From: Chloroflexota bacterium
Lineage (GTDB): Bacteria > Chloroflexota > Limnocylindria > Limnocylindrales > CSP1-4
DNA: 7,105 nucleotides
NCBI GenBank assembly: GCA_017881985.1
Contig: JADGQH010000169.1
Coordinates: 1 to 7,105, forward strand
Direction: 5' to 3'
Shown here: piece after piece, positions 1-5,752 of the stretch
How the letters are laid out: each line of letters opens with the position of its first letter
Position numbering within the stretch: position 1 is the stretch's first letter
Made by a program: the position numbers and the translations under genes
Notes under the pieces: generated by a model
What the model saw: the letters and a program-made list of their open reading frames with translations, nothing else
What the model was told of the DNA's origin: nothing
The model's database searches: none

Positions 1-2
1 CC

Positions 3-1142
3 CGCCGGGATTTCGCCGCGGTGACGCTTCGCGACGGGCGCGTCCTCGTGACGGGCGGCCTCGATACGCACGACCAGGACCGCTGGCGGGCCTACTCGAG
101 CTCGTATGTGTACGACCCATCGACAACGGCAGGGAGCTGGACGAAGGTCGGCCTCCTTGGGACCGCGCGCGTGTCGCCGGCGGCGGCGGTCCTCCCCGAC
201 GGGCGGGTGCTCGTCGCGGGGGGCGCCTACAAGGACGGCCCGCCGTATGACAGCACCGGGTCGTCGGGCATCACGCTCGCGGTTGCGATGTCGGGCGCGC
301 CCGACGAGGGGACGGGCGGGGGTGGCCGGTTCGACGATATCGCCCCGCCGAGCATCGGCGTCGCGCTCGCGACGGCGGAGCTCTTCAACCCCTCGACGGG
401 ACAGTGGTCCCCCGCTGGCTCGATGCGCTTCGCGCGGGCCGGCGCGACGGCAGCGACCCTGTCGGACGGCCGGATCCTCGTCGTCGGGCCGAGCTCCTCG
501 GGAAACGGGAGTGGCGATGCCCGGATGGACGCGCGTGTCTATGGCACGGCCGAGGTCTACGATCCCGCGACCGGACGCTTCGCGCTCGTCGGCAGCCTCC
601 CTCCGATCGACCGGGTGGCAATCGCGGCAGCGGGCGTCAATGTCCCGACCTCCGATCCGTCGTGGACCCAGATCGGCACGCTGGTCGCACTGCCCGACGG
701 GGGTGCGCTCCTGGTCGGGCACAGCGACGAGTGGAAGCACGAGGGCTCGGTGTCTCGCAGCTTCCGATTCGACGCGCCGACCGGGAGCTGGCACCAGGTC
801 GGCCCGGCCAGCGCGGGCGTCAACGACTGGAAGGCCGAGACGTGGCGCCAGACGCCGGGGGTCGACCTGGCGGGGGCCTTCGCCGCGGCGCTTCCCGGCG
901 GGCACGTGCTCGTGGCCGGAGGCACCACGTACAACGGGATCGACAGCTGGGAGAAGTCGCGGGTCGCTCGCCTGTACGACCCTGCGACGGACACGTGGTC
1001 GAGCCTGCCGTCGATGCCGACCGGGCGCCAGGGCGGCATGACGATCGCCCTGGCAGATGCGTCGGTTCTCCTCATCGGCGGGAACGATACTTCGACGGAC
1101 TCCGACGCCTCGACCGCGGTCAGGTTCGCCCCGTCGCCGTGA
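3..1142 (+). CDS. Kelch-repeat beta-propeller protein, 5' end cut by window
   Basis: The gene is open from the window edge. The GTG at 21 lies inside a typical repeat (residues read RRDFAAVTLRDGRVLVTGG), so it is an internal Val and the true start is upstream. About 379 residues are visible, ending in TGA at 1140-1142. At least six Kelch-like units end in the pattern L-x-D/G-G-x-V/I-L-V-x-G-G: LRDGRVLVTGG near 27-59, LPDGRVLVAGG near 192-224, LSDGRILVVGP near 459-491, LPDGGALLVGH near 690-722, LPGGHVLVAGG near 891-923 and LADASVLLIGG near 1050-1082. They alternate with YDPxTGxW-type strands (VYDPSTTAGSW, LFNPSTGQW, VYDPATGRF, LYDPATDTW). Such repeats fold as a propeller that usually binds ligands or partners, and bacterial forms are often exported. 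Spacing between blades is irregular, with a Gly-rich insert near 295-330 and long loops after blades 3 and 4. The N-terminus is missing, so any signal peptide or extra domain is unseen. The family call is firm but the specific role is unknown. Confidence 0.9.
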   Translation, partial: RRDFAAVTLRDGRVLVTGGLDTHDQDRWRAYSSSYVYDPSTTAGSWTKVGLLGTARVSPAAAVLPDGRVLVAGGAYKDGPPYDSTGSSGITLAVAMSGAPDEGTGGGGRFDDIAPPSIGVALATAELFNPSTGQWSPAGSMRFARAGATAATLSDGRILVVGPSSSGNGSGDARMDARVYGTAEVYDPATGRFALVGSLPPIDRVAIAAAGVNVPTSDPSWTQIGTLVALPDGGALLVGHSDEWKHEGSVSRSFRFDAPTGSWHQVGPASAGVNDWKAETWRQTPGVDLAGAFAAALPGGHVLVAGGTTYNGIDSWEKSRVARLYDPATDTWSSLPSMPTGRQGGMTIALADASVLLIGGNDTSTDSDASTAVRFAPSP

Positions 1143-1143
1143 T

Positions 1144-1174
1144 CCGGCGCGGCCCGTCCGATCGGGCACGCCGG
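1144..1174 (+). terminator. GC-rich hairpin directly after the Kelch stop, possible terminator
   Basis: One base after the Kelch stop codon there is an inverted repeat. CCGGCG (1144-1149) pairs with CGCCGG (1169-1174), and GCCCG (1152-1156) pairs with CGGGC (1163-1167). The loop is six bases (1157-1162), and there is a small asymmetric internal loop (1150-1151 opposite 1168). That makes 11 G:C pairs. No run of T follows, so it is not a classic intrinsic terminator. It could be a U-less terminator or a 3'-end stabilising structure. The position supports a 3'-end role, but termination itself is inferred. Confidence 0.4.
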
Positions 1175-1375
1175 CGGCATTCGAAGCCGAGGACGTCTTC
1201 GTCTCGCCGCGTTCAGTCCAGCGGCATCGTTCCCGCATCGCTTTCAGCGCCGCGTCAGGATCGGATCCCACCCTTCATCCTGCCGACCGGCGCTTGGGGC
1301 GATTCGCTCGGATCACATGCTGGAAGGTGTTCCGTTCGGCCACGGGCCGGCTGAGCGGCAGGGGGAAACGACGTC

Positions 1376-1813
1376 GTGGACCTTGCGGGGCGGGAGTTCG
1401 AGACTCGGTGCCTGGCGGAGCAGCTCGGCTGCGAGGTCAGGAGGGACCAGGCCACCCTCGAGTGGCGATGGACGCGGAATCCGATCCCCGGCGCCGCTCC
1501 GCTCAAGCAGCGGCTCCCCGTTGAACACGACGACCGGTACACCATCTGGGACCTGCGCTTCGGCCTCGAACGCTGGGTTCGCAGCCCACGTTCCAGCGGC
1601 CGGTGGACCATCGAAGAAGTCGAGGCCTGGCTGGCGGGGCAGGAACCGAATGGACCATGCCCGTCCACCCGGGGTCGCCGACCATGCATCGCCGTCGGAG
1701 GCCTGGGCCACCGCTCTCCGCACGCGTGGGCCAGCCCGACCGCAGACACAGCCCCGGTACGTGGCCGCGGCACCCGGAAACGCACGCCCGGGTACGATCT
1801 CATCGTCGGGTGA
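1376..1813 (+). CDS. small hypothetical protein, doubtful C-terminal part
   Basis: A GTG-started ORF of 145 codons with an AGGGGG purine stretch at 1360-1365, ten bases upstream. I do not recognise a family. By hand count, the first ~100 codons show the phase bias of a high-GC coding gene: G or C in about 73% of first, 56% of second and 85% of third positions. The peptide there looks protein-like, with Trp-containing segments such as TIWDLRFGLERWV and a predicted helix RWTIEEVEAWLAGQ. From about 1680 to the stop the bias vanishes (roughly 72, 75 and 75%) and the peptide becomes Arg/Pro/Gly-rich. Either the real gene ends or shifts frame near 1680, or the whole ORF is a decaying remnant. No membrane segment or signal peptide is visible. 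The reverse-strand ORF over the same bases fits the phase pattern less well. Confidence 0.42.
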   Translation: MDLAGREFETRCLAEQLGCEVRRDQATLEWRWTRNPIPGAAPLKQRLPVEHDDRYTIWDLRFGLERWVRSPRSSGRWTIEEVEAWLAGQEPNGPCPSTRGRRPCIAVGGLGHRSPHAWASPTADTAPVRGRGTRKRTPGYDLIVG

Positions 1814-1844
1814 CCCATCGACAGCCCGGCGACAGTGGGCCGTC

Positions 1845-1850
1845 GGAGGG
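1845..1850 (+). promoter_or_regulatory. ribosome-binding site that sets the 1856 start
   Basis: GGAGGG at 1845-1850 lies five bases before ATG at 1856, an ideal Shine-Dalgarno arrangement. It lies downstream of the in-frame GTG at 1835, so it argues for ATG 1856 rather than the longer reading. Confidence 0.7.
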
Positions 1851-1855
1851 TCGTC

Positions 1856-2626
1856 ATGCGTTCGAAATACCGCCGCCGACAGCCGCCCCCGCAAGAGCTG
1901 CGGCCGCGCGCCGGCGGTCGCACCGTCCCGATCGTTGTCGGGCTGGTCCTTGTCGTCCTGGGGGCGGCGCTGGCCCTGACCGTTGAGCGGCTCGTCCCGG
2001 CCGCACCCGGCCAGGTGGCGCGTGTATCGCCGGCTCCGTCCACCCTGCCTCAGGTGGCTTCGAGCCCCTCCGCGAGCGCCCAGCCGGTCGCGAGCATCGC
2101 GCCGACGGCCATCCCGAGCCCGGCCGCGCCGGCCCTGGAAGCCCAGATGCCGCGCACGATCAACGGCACGATCCTCACGATCAAGAGCGCCACGAACGCG
2201 GCGAGCCTGGGCGGCGACCCGAGCAGCCGAGCGCTCAGCGCAGCGATGACGAGCCTCGGGAAGAAGCCCGGCGATCTCGAGATCGCGGAGGCGTATGACC
2301 CCGCCGGAGCGCTGGCCCTGACGGTCCTCGGGTTCCGCGTGCCGGGCGTCGATCCGGTGAAGCTGCGCACCGTCGTGCTGGAGGCCTGGCTGTCGACCAA
2401 GACGGCGGGCGTCACGTCGTCGAGCGTGACCCTCTCCGGCACGCCATCGACACAGGTCTCCTACGGCGACGCCGGCCCGAGCAACTACGTGTTCGTCCAC
2501 GGGGACAGCACGTTCGTCGTCGTGACGAACGACCAGGCCCTCGCGGTCAGCGCCGTCGCCGCGATCGCGGCGCCTTCGTCGACGGCCTCGCCCGCGGCGC
2601 CCTCGCCCGCACCGTCCGGGACGTAG
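1856..2626 (+). CDS. single-pass membrane-anchored protein with an uncharacterised extracytoplasmic domain
   Basis: 256 residues from ATG 1856 (chosen by GGAGGG five bases upstream) to TAG at 2624-2626. The N-terminus is short and strongly basic (MRSKYRRR, further Arg to residue 22). It is followed by one hydrophobic helix at about 24-43 (VPIVVGLVLVVLGAALALTV), then a Pro/Ser/Ala linker to about residue 97. The positive-inside rule puts the linker and domain outside the membrane. Residues ~98-236 form a globular-looking domain of alternating hydrophobic strands and short helices (TINGTILTIKSA, LALTVLGFRVPGVDP, NYVFVHGDSTFVVVTND). Residues ~237-256 are again a Ser/Pro/Ala tail. There is no cysteine and no recognisable catalytic motif. 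I cannot name the family. Proteins of this design (helix, S/P linker, small alpha/beta domain) are common in uncultured high-GC bacteria, and an extracytoplasmic binding or sensing role is only a guess. It converges on the VWA operon with 45 bases between stops. Confidence 0.82.
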   Translation: MRSKYRRRQPPPQELRPRAGGRTVPIVVGLVLVVLGAALALTVERLVPAAPGQVARVSPAPSTLPQVASSPSASAQPVASIAPTAIPSPAAPALEAQMPRTINGTILTIKSATNAASLGGDPSSRALSAAMTSLGKKPGDLEIAEAYDPAGALALTVLGFRVPGVDPVKLRTVVLEAWLSTKTAGVTSSSVTLSGTPSTQVSYGDAGPSNYVFVHGDSTFVVVTNDQALAVSAVAAIAAPSSTASPAAPSPAPSGT

Positions 2627-2671
2627 CGAAGGGCTGCCGTCGACCCAGGGCGGGAGGCGACGCGGCGGCTC

Positions 2672-3751
2672 TCAGGGAAGCGGTCGCCAGAGCCGTCCGA
2701 GGAGGATCGACGCAGCCGCGAGGAGTGCGCCGAGGGCGACGAACCCAAACCCGATCTCGGTCACCTCGTGCCTGGTGATGAGGGACGTCGGCAGGCTGGC
2801 GAAGACGCTCTCGAGCTCGGCGGCACTCTCGGCCGGATGGTAGGTCCCGCCTGTGAGATCAGCGACCTGCTTGAGCGTGGTGTCGTCGATGCCGCGCCTG
2901 AATCCGCCGCCCCCGCCCCCGCCTCCGAAGCCGCCGCCGAACCCACCGCCGAACCCGCCCGGCGGCTCGCGACCCACGAATTGCGGGGCGCACGTCGGGT
3001 CGAGGGCGCCGCCGCCGGCTGTCCCGAAGCCGATCGTGAAGACACGCACGCCGCGATCGGCGGCCTGCTGCGCGGCGTCGAGGGGTCGCGGACCGGTGTT
3101 GCTCACGCCGTCGGTGAGCAGGACCACGATGTCCGGGGCATACGCTCCCTTCGGAACCGGCGTGGGTGGGACGCCGGGCCGCGAGTCCGTCTGGCTGGGG
3201 GCCACCGCAGCGTCGATCTCGGCGATCGCGTCGATCGAGGTCAGGAGGCCGCTCCCGATCGCTGTTCGACGGCCGGTCGCGAGGCTTCGCAGCGCGGCAA
3301 GGAGCGTCTCGACGTCGGTCGTCGGTGCCTGGACGAGCTCGGCGAATCCGCTGAACGCGACGATCCCGATCTGGGTCGTGGATCCCTGGTGCTGGATGAA
3401 CGCTGCAGCGGCGGCTTCGGCTGCCTGGAGCCGGCTCGGTGGGATATCGGCCGAGCACATGCTTCCGGACACGTCGATCGCGAGGATGATGCTGGTCTGG
3501 TTCGTAGGCACGCTCACGATCAGCACGGGGCGGGCGGCGGCGAGCGCGAGCGCGCCCACCGCGAGGACGAACAGGGCAAACGGCAGATGGCGACGCAGGC
3601 GGGATGATCCCGGCAATGCCTCGCGGACGAGGGAGAGGCTGGAGTAGCGGACCCCGGACGGTCGACGACGCCGCAGGCTCCACGCGTAGACCCCGACGAG
3701 GATGGGCAGGACCGCGAGCGCCAGCAGCAGGCCCGGCCACAGGAAGTCCAC
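2672..3751 (-). CDS. VWA-domain membrane protein, BatA/BatB-like (second VWA gene of the MoxR operon)
   Basis: 359 residues from a GTG start, chosen because GGAGG lies six bases upstream and MDFLWP matches the MTFIWP opening of the neighbouring paralogue. Two N-terminal hydrophobic helices (about 4-24 and 56-73) flank a basic cytoplasmic loop. A VWA domain follows at about 86-320, and one C-terminal helix lies at about 333-352, the Bat topology with the VWA domain outside the cell membrane. The metal-ion-dependent adhesion site looks intact: D93-x-S95-x-S97 (DVSGSM), T163 (RTAIGSG) and D214 (LLTDG). The role is inferred from the family: metal-dependent protein-protein contact, probably serviced by the MoxR ATPase. 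Oddities are a Pro-rich insert at ~192-200, a glycine/GGFG loop at ~265-284, and two cysteines (C99 beside the MIDAS, C254 before the Gly loop) that the paralogue lacks. It is the last gene of the operon. Confidence 0.92.
   Translation of the reverse strand: MDFLWPGLLLALAVLPILVGVYAWSLRRRRPSGVRYSSLSLVREALPGSSRLRRHLPFALFVLAVGALALAAARPVLIVSVPTNQTSIILAIDVSGSMCSADIPPSRLQAAEAAAAAFIQHQGSTTQIGIVAFSGFAELVQAPTTDVETLLAALRSLATGRRTAIGSGLLTSIDAIAEIDAAVAPSQTDSRPGVPPTPVPKGAYAPDIVVLLTDGVSNTGPRPLDAAQQAADRGVRVFTIGFGTAGGGALDPTCAPQFVGREPPGGFGGGFGGGFGGGGGGGGFRRGIDDTTLKQVADLTGGTYHPAESAAELESVFASLPTSLITRHEVTEIGFGFVALGALLAAASILLGRLWRPLP
2900..2959 (-). repeat. GGFG/poly-Gly coding repeat inside the second VWA gene
   Basis: Codons 265-284 of the VWA gene read as three GGFG-like units followed by eight glycines and a Phe. 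At the DNA level this is a ~12-base tandem repeat of Gly-Gly-Phe-Gly codons. It sits in a loop between the LTDG strand region and the final VWA helices. The paralogue has a short ordinary loop (NLNGFQVHTQ) at this place. Confidence 0.8.
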
Positions 3752-3868
3752 CTACGGCCTCCGGGCGCCGAGCGACGCGGCCGTGCCGGCGACCGACGCG
3801 GGCTGGCCGGCGATCGCCGCGGCCTGGCCGGCGACGAGCGGTTTCCCCGCGCGCCAAGTTGGGATCAT
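3752..3868 (-). CDS. 38-codon ORF bridging the two VWA genes
   Basis: ATG at 3868-3866 overlaps the TGA of the upstream VWA gene (ATGA), and its own TAG (3754-3752) abuts the GTG start of the downstream VWA gene. The whole intergenic space is therefore one short reading frame. By hand count 35 of 38 codons end in G or C (first and second positions about 74% each), which is compatible with coding. The peptide starts MIPTWRAGKPL, continues as three near-identical 7-residue units (VAGQAAA, IAGQPAS, VAGTAAS) and ends LGARRP. No Shine-Dalgarno precedes it, so translation would rely on reinitiation at ATGA. The GGAGG for the next gene lies within its last codons. It may be a real small protein or merely a translational coupler. 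I know no family for it. Confidence 0.42.
   Translation of the reverse strand: MIPTWRAGKPLVAGQAAAIAGQPASVAGTAASLGARRP
3758..3762 (-). promoter_or_regulatory. ribosome-binding site of the second VWA gene
   Basis: CCTCC on the plus strand reads GGAGG on the minus strand, six bases before the GTG start at 3751. It lies inside the 38-codon ORF, so ribosomes finishing that ORF would pass over it. Confidence 0.7.
3773..3835 (-). repeat. 21-base tandem repeat, three units
   Basis: Three adjacent 21-base units occupy 3835-3815, 3814-3794 and 3793-3773 on the minus strand. The second and third units each differ from the first at three positions. The period is a multiple of three, and the units encode a 7-residue repeat (x-A-G-Q/T-A/P-A-A/S) in the 38-codon ORF between the VWA genes. 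Confidence 0.7.
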
Positions 3869-4872
3869 GGCAGGCGCCCGAGCCACAGGATCGATGCCAT
3901 GCCGCCGGCCGCCAGGAGGAGGATGCTCGCCCCCGCGAACAGCGCGGTGATCTCGATCTTCTGCGGTTCGACGACCAGGCGCGTGTCGAGGTTGGCGTAG
4001 ATCGAGCGGAGCTGCTGCGCGTCCTGCGCTCGGTAGTAGGTGCCCTGCGTCGTGTCGGCGATCTGCTGGAGCAGCGGCTCGTTGAGCTGCGTGTGGACCT
4101 GGAACCCGTTGAGGTTCACGGTGGTGCCCGCGGGGCTTCCGAGGCCGACCGTGAAGATGCGGATGCCCTGGTCGGCCGCGGCCTGCGCCTCGGTCGCTGG
4201 GTCGGGCGATTCGTTGTTCTCGCCGTCCGTGAGCAGGACGATGACCGCCGACGTGTGGGTGCCCGCCGGCACCGGGGACGGCGTGGGAGTCGGCGCGGGC
4301 GAGCGGTTGCTGTAGTAGTTCTGGGCCGGCGGCGACTCGGCGAGGGAGATGGTCTGCAGCGAGGCGCGGATCCCCTGGCCGAGCGACGTGCCTCGTTCCG
4401 GCGCGAGCCGGTTGATGGCGGCCAGCACGCTCGCCTGGTCGTTCGTTGGCGCCTGGACGGAGAGCCCGCTGTCGCTGAACGCCACCACGCCGACCACCAC
4501 GCTCGCCGGCTGCTGCTCCACGAAGTCCGTGGCAGCGGCCTTGGCCGCGGCGATCCGAGTCGGCTTCAGGTCATCCGCTGCCATGCTGCCGGAGACGTCG
4601 AAAGCGAGAATGACCGTCCCTTCCTCGCGAGGCAGGGAGACCGTGCCCTGCGGACGGGCCAGGGCCACGCCCATGACCGCGAATCCGGTCAGGAAGAGCG
4701 CCGCCGGGATCCGCCGCAGCCGTCGGGAGCGTCGGCCGATCGTGCCGGCGAGGCCAAGACCGCCGGGCGCCGCGGCTCGACGGCGTCGCCGCCGGTCCAG
4801 CGCGGCGGCCAGCAGCGCTCCCACCGGGATCACGGCGAGGAGGAGCAGCACGGCGGGCCAGATGAAGGTCAT
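3865..4872 (-). CDS. VWA-domain membrane protein, BatA-like (first VWA gene of the MoxR operon)
   Basis: 335 residues from ATG 4872, three bases after the DUF58 stop. There is no evident Shine-Dalgarno, suggesting translational coupling. Two N-terminal hydrophobic helices (about 4-25 and 57-72) surround a very basic loop with six consecutive Arg. The VWA domain runs ~85-300, and a C-terminal helix runs ~310-332. The topology is that of Bat proteins, with the VWA domain extracytoplasmic. The MIDAS metal site is complete: D92-x-S94-x-S96 (DVSGSM), T162 (GTSLGQG) and D216 (LLTDG). A Pro/Thr/Ser-rich loop (SPAPTPTPSPVPAG, ~191-204) interrupts the domain before the LTDG strand. It has no cysteine. 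By family knowledge it should bind partner proteins in a metal-dependent way and be a client or partner of MoxR. It is paralogous to the gene downstream, sharing the x-F-x-W-P opening, LARP/AARP before the VWA domain, and motif order, so a tandem duplication is likely. Confidence 0.93.
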   Translation of the reverse strand: MTFIWPAVLLLLAVIPVGALLAAALDRRRRRRAAAPGGLGLAGTIGRRSRRLRRIPAALFLTGFAVMGVALARPQGTVSLPREEGTVILAFDVSGSMAADDLKPTRIAAAKAAATDFVEQQPASVVVGVVAFSDSGLSVQAPTNDQASVLAAINRLAPERGTSLGQGIRASLQTISLAESPPAQNYYSNRSPAPTPTPSPVPAGTHTSAVIVLLTDGENNESPDPATEAQAAADQGIRIFTVGLGSPAGTTVNLNGFQVHTQLNEPLLQQIADTTQGTYYRAQDAQQLRSIYANLDTRLVVEPQKIEITALFAGASILLLAAGGMASILWLGRLP

Positions 4873-4875
4873 CGG

Positions 4876-5748
4876 CTATCGCCGGCGCCGTCGATGCCGG
4901 AGCGTCGCGATCCGGACGATGGCGCGGACGAGGTCCTCGTCCGTCGAAAGGGAGACGGCCTCTACGCCGGCCCGTGCGAACGCGCCATTCACCGCGGTCT
5001 CGCGCCGGGCCGCGGCCGCCTCGAAGCGCTCCCGGAACCTGCGATCGTGGGTGTCCACGTAGAGCTGCTCCCCGGTCTCCGCGTCCTCCATGATCAGCGG
5101 ACCAACGTCGGGCAGGGTGACCTCGCGCGGGTCGATCAGACGGACGGCGAGCACCTCGTGGCGCCGGGTGAGCAGGTGAAGCGGCCGCTCCCAGCCCGGC
5201 TCGCTGATGAAGTCCGAGATGACGAAGACGAGGGATCGCCGCTTGAGCGCCTGCCGGGCGGCATCGAGGAGCGGGCTCAGGTCGGTGAACGGGGCGCGGG
5301 CCAGCTGGGGCTGGCGGAGCAGATCCTCGATGAGGCGAAGCACCTGGACTCGTCCGCCCCCGGCGGGGATGGTCCGCTCCACGCGGCTGCCGTAGAAGAC
5401 GGCGCCGACCCGGTTGCCGCGACGCGTCAGGAGTCGGGCGAGGGTCGTCACGAAGTCGATGAGCACGGTCCGTTTCAGGCGCTCGGTCTCGACCGTGCCG
5501 AAGTCGACCGACGGGCTGAGGTCGAGGAGGAACCAGGCCGTCAGGTCGCGGTCCTCGGTGTACTGGCGGACGTACGGGGTGTCGAGGCGGGCGGTGACGT
5601 TCCAGTCCATGGATCGGACGTCGTCCCCCGGCTGGTATTCGCGGAGGCCCGCCAGGTCGACGCCGCTCCCGTGGAACAGGCTGCGGTAGTCGCCCTGGAG
5701 CAGGCCGTCGAGCCGCCGGACGACGTGCCAGTCGAGGCGCTGGAGGAT
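4876..5748 (-). CDS. DUF58 family protein, start codon uncertain
   Basis: The protein has the DUF58 core with a VWA-like fold: DWNVTARLDTPYVRQYTEDR, then FLLDLSPSVDFG (DxSPS, MIDAS-like), and later VFVISDF. The obvious ATG at 5610 cannot be the true start, because it is the Met inside the family signature Y-x-x-G-D-D-x-R-x-x-D-W. The same frame encodes the preceding conserved part without interruption (RRLDGLLQGDYRSLFHGSG, then REYQPGDDVRSMDW). Homology reaches ILQRLDW, whose first codon is ATC at 5748, giving about 290 residues. No ATG, GTG or TTG exists in frame between there and the upstream stop inside MoxR. Candidates are ATC 5748, ACG 5772 (with GGGAGG six bases before it) and a further CTG. 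No membrane helix is seen, so it is probably cytoplasmic. The C-terminus is an Arg run (RHRRRRR). DUF58 genes typically sit beside MoxR and VWA genes, as here. Confidence 0.88.
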   Translation of the reverse strand: MLQRLDWHVVRRLDGLLQGDYRSLFHGSGVDLAGLREYQPGDDVRSMDWNVTARLDTPYVRQYTEDRDLTAWFLLDLSPSVDFGTVETERLKRTVLIDFVTTLARLLTRRGNRVGAVFYGSRVERTIPAGGGRVQVLRLIEDLLRQPQLARAPFTDLSPLLDAARQALKRRSLVFVISDFISEPGWERPLHLLTRRHEVLAVRLIDPREVTLPDVGPLIMEDAETGEQLYVDTHDRRFRERFEAAAARRETAVNGAFARAGVEAVSLSTDEDLVRAIVRIATLRHRRRRR

Positions 5749-5752
5749 GCGC

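Noticed and set aside
1835..1855. GTG at 1835 as the start of the membrane-anchored protein
   Set aside because: The GGAGGG ribosome-binding site at 1845-1850 lies downstream of it and is ideally placed for ATG 1856.
1313..2500. A 395-codon minus-strand open frame across the small ORF and the membrane-anchored gene
   Set aside because: Over 1376-1680 its third positions are less GC-rich than its first positions (about 73% against 85%), opposite to real genes here. It also runs antisense to the well-supported gene at 1856-2626.
2636..2666. Possible bidirectional terminator in the convergent gap: GCCGTCG (2636-2642) against CGACG-c-GGC (2658-2666)
   Set aside because: The stem has a bulged base, a 15-base loop and no T-run on either strand, so it is too weak to call.
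4876..5610. DUF58 gene starting at the ATG at 5610
   Set aside because: The Met lies inside the conserved RxMDW signature, and the same frame encodes the preceding conserved residues without interruption, so this start would truncate the domain.
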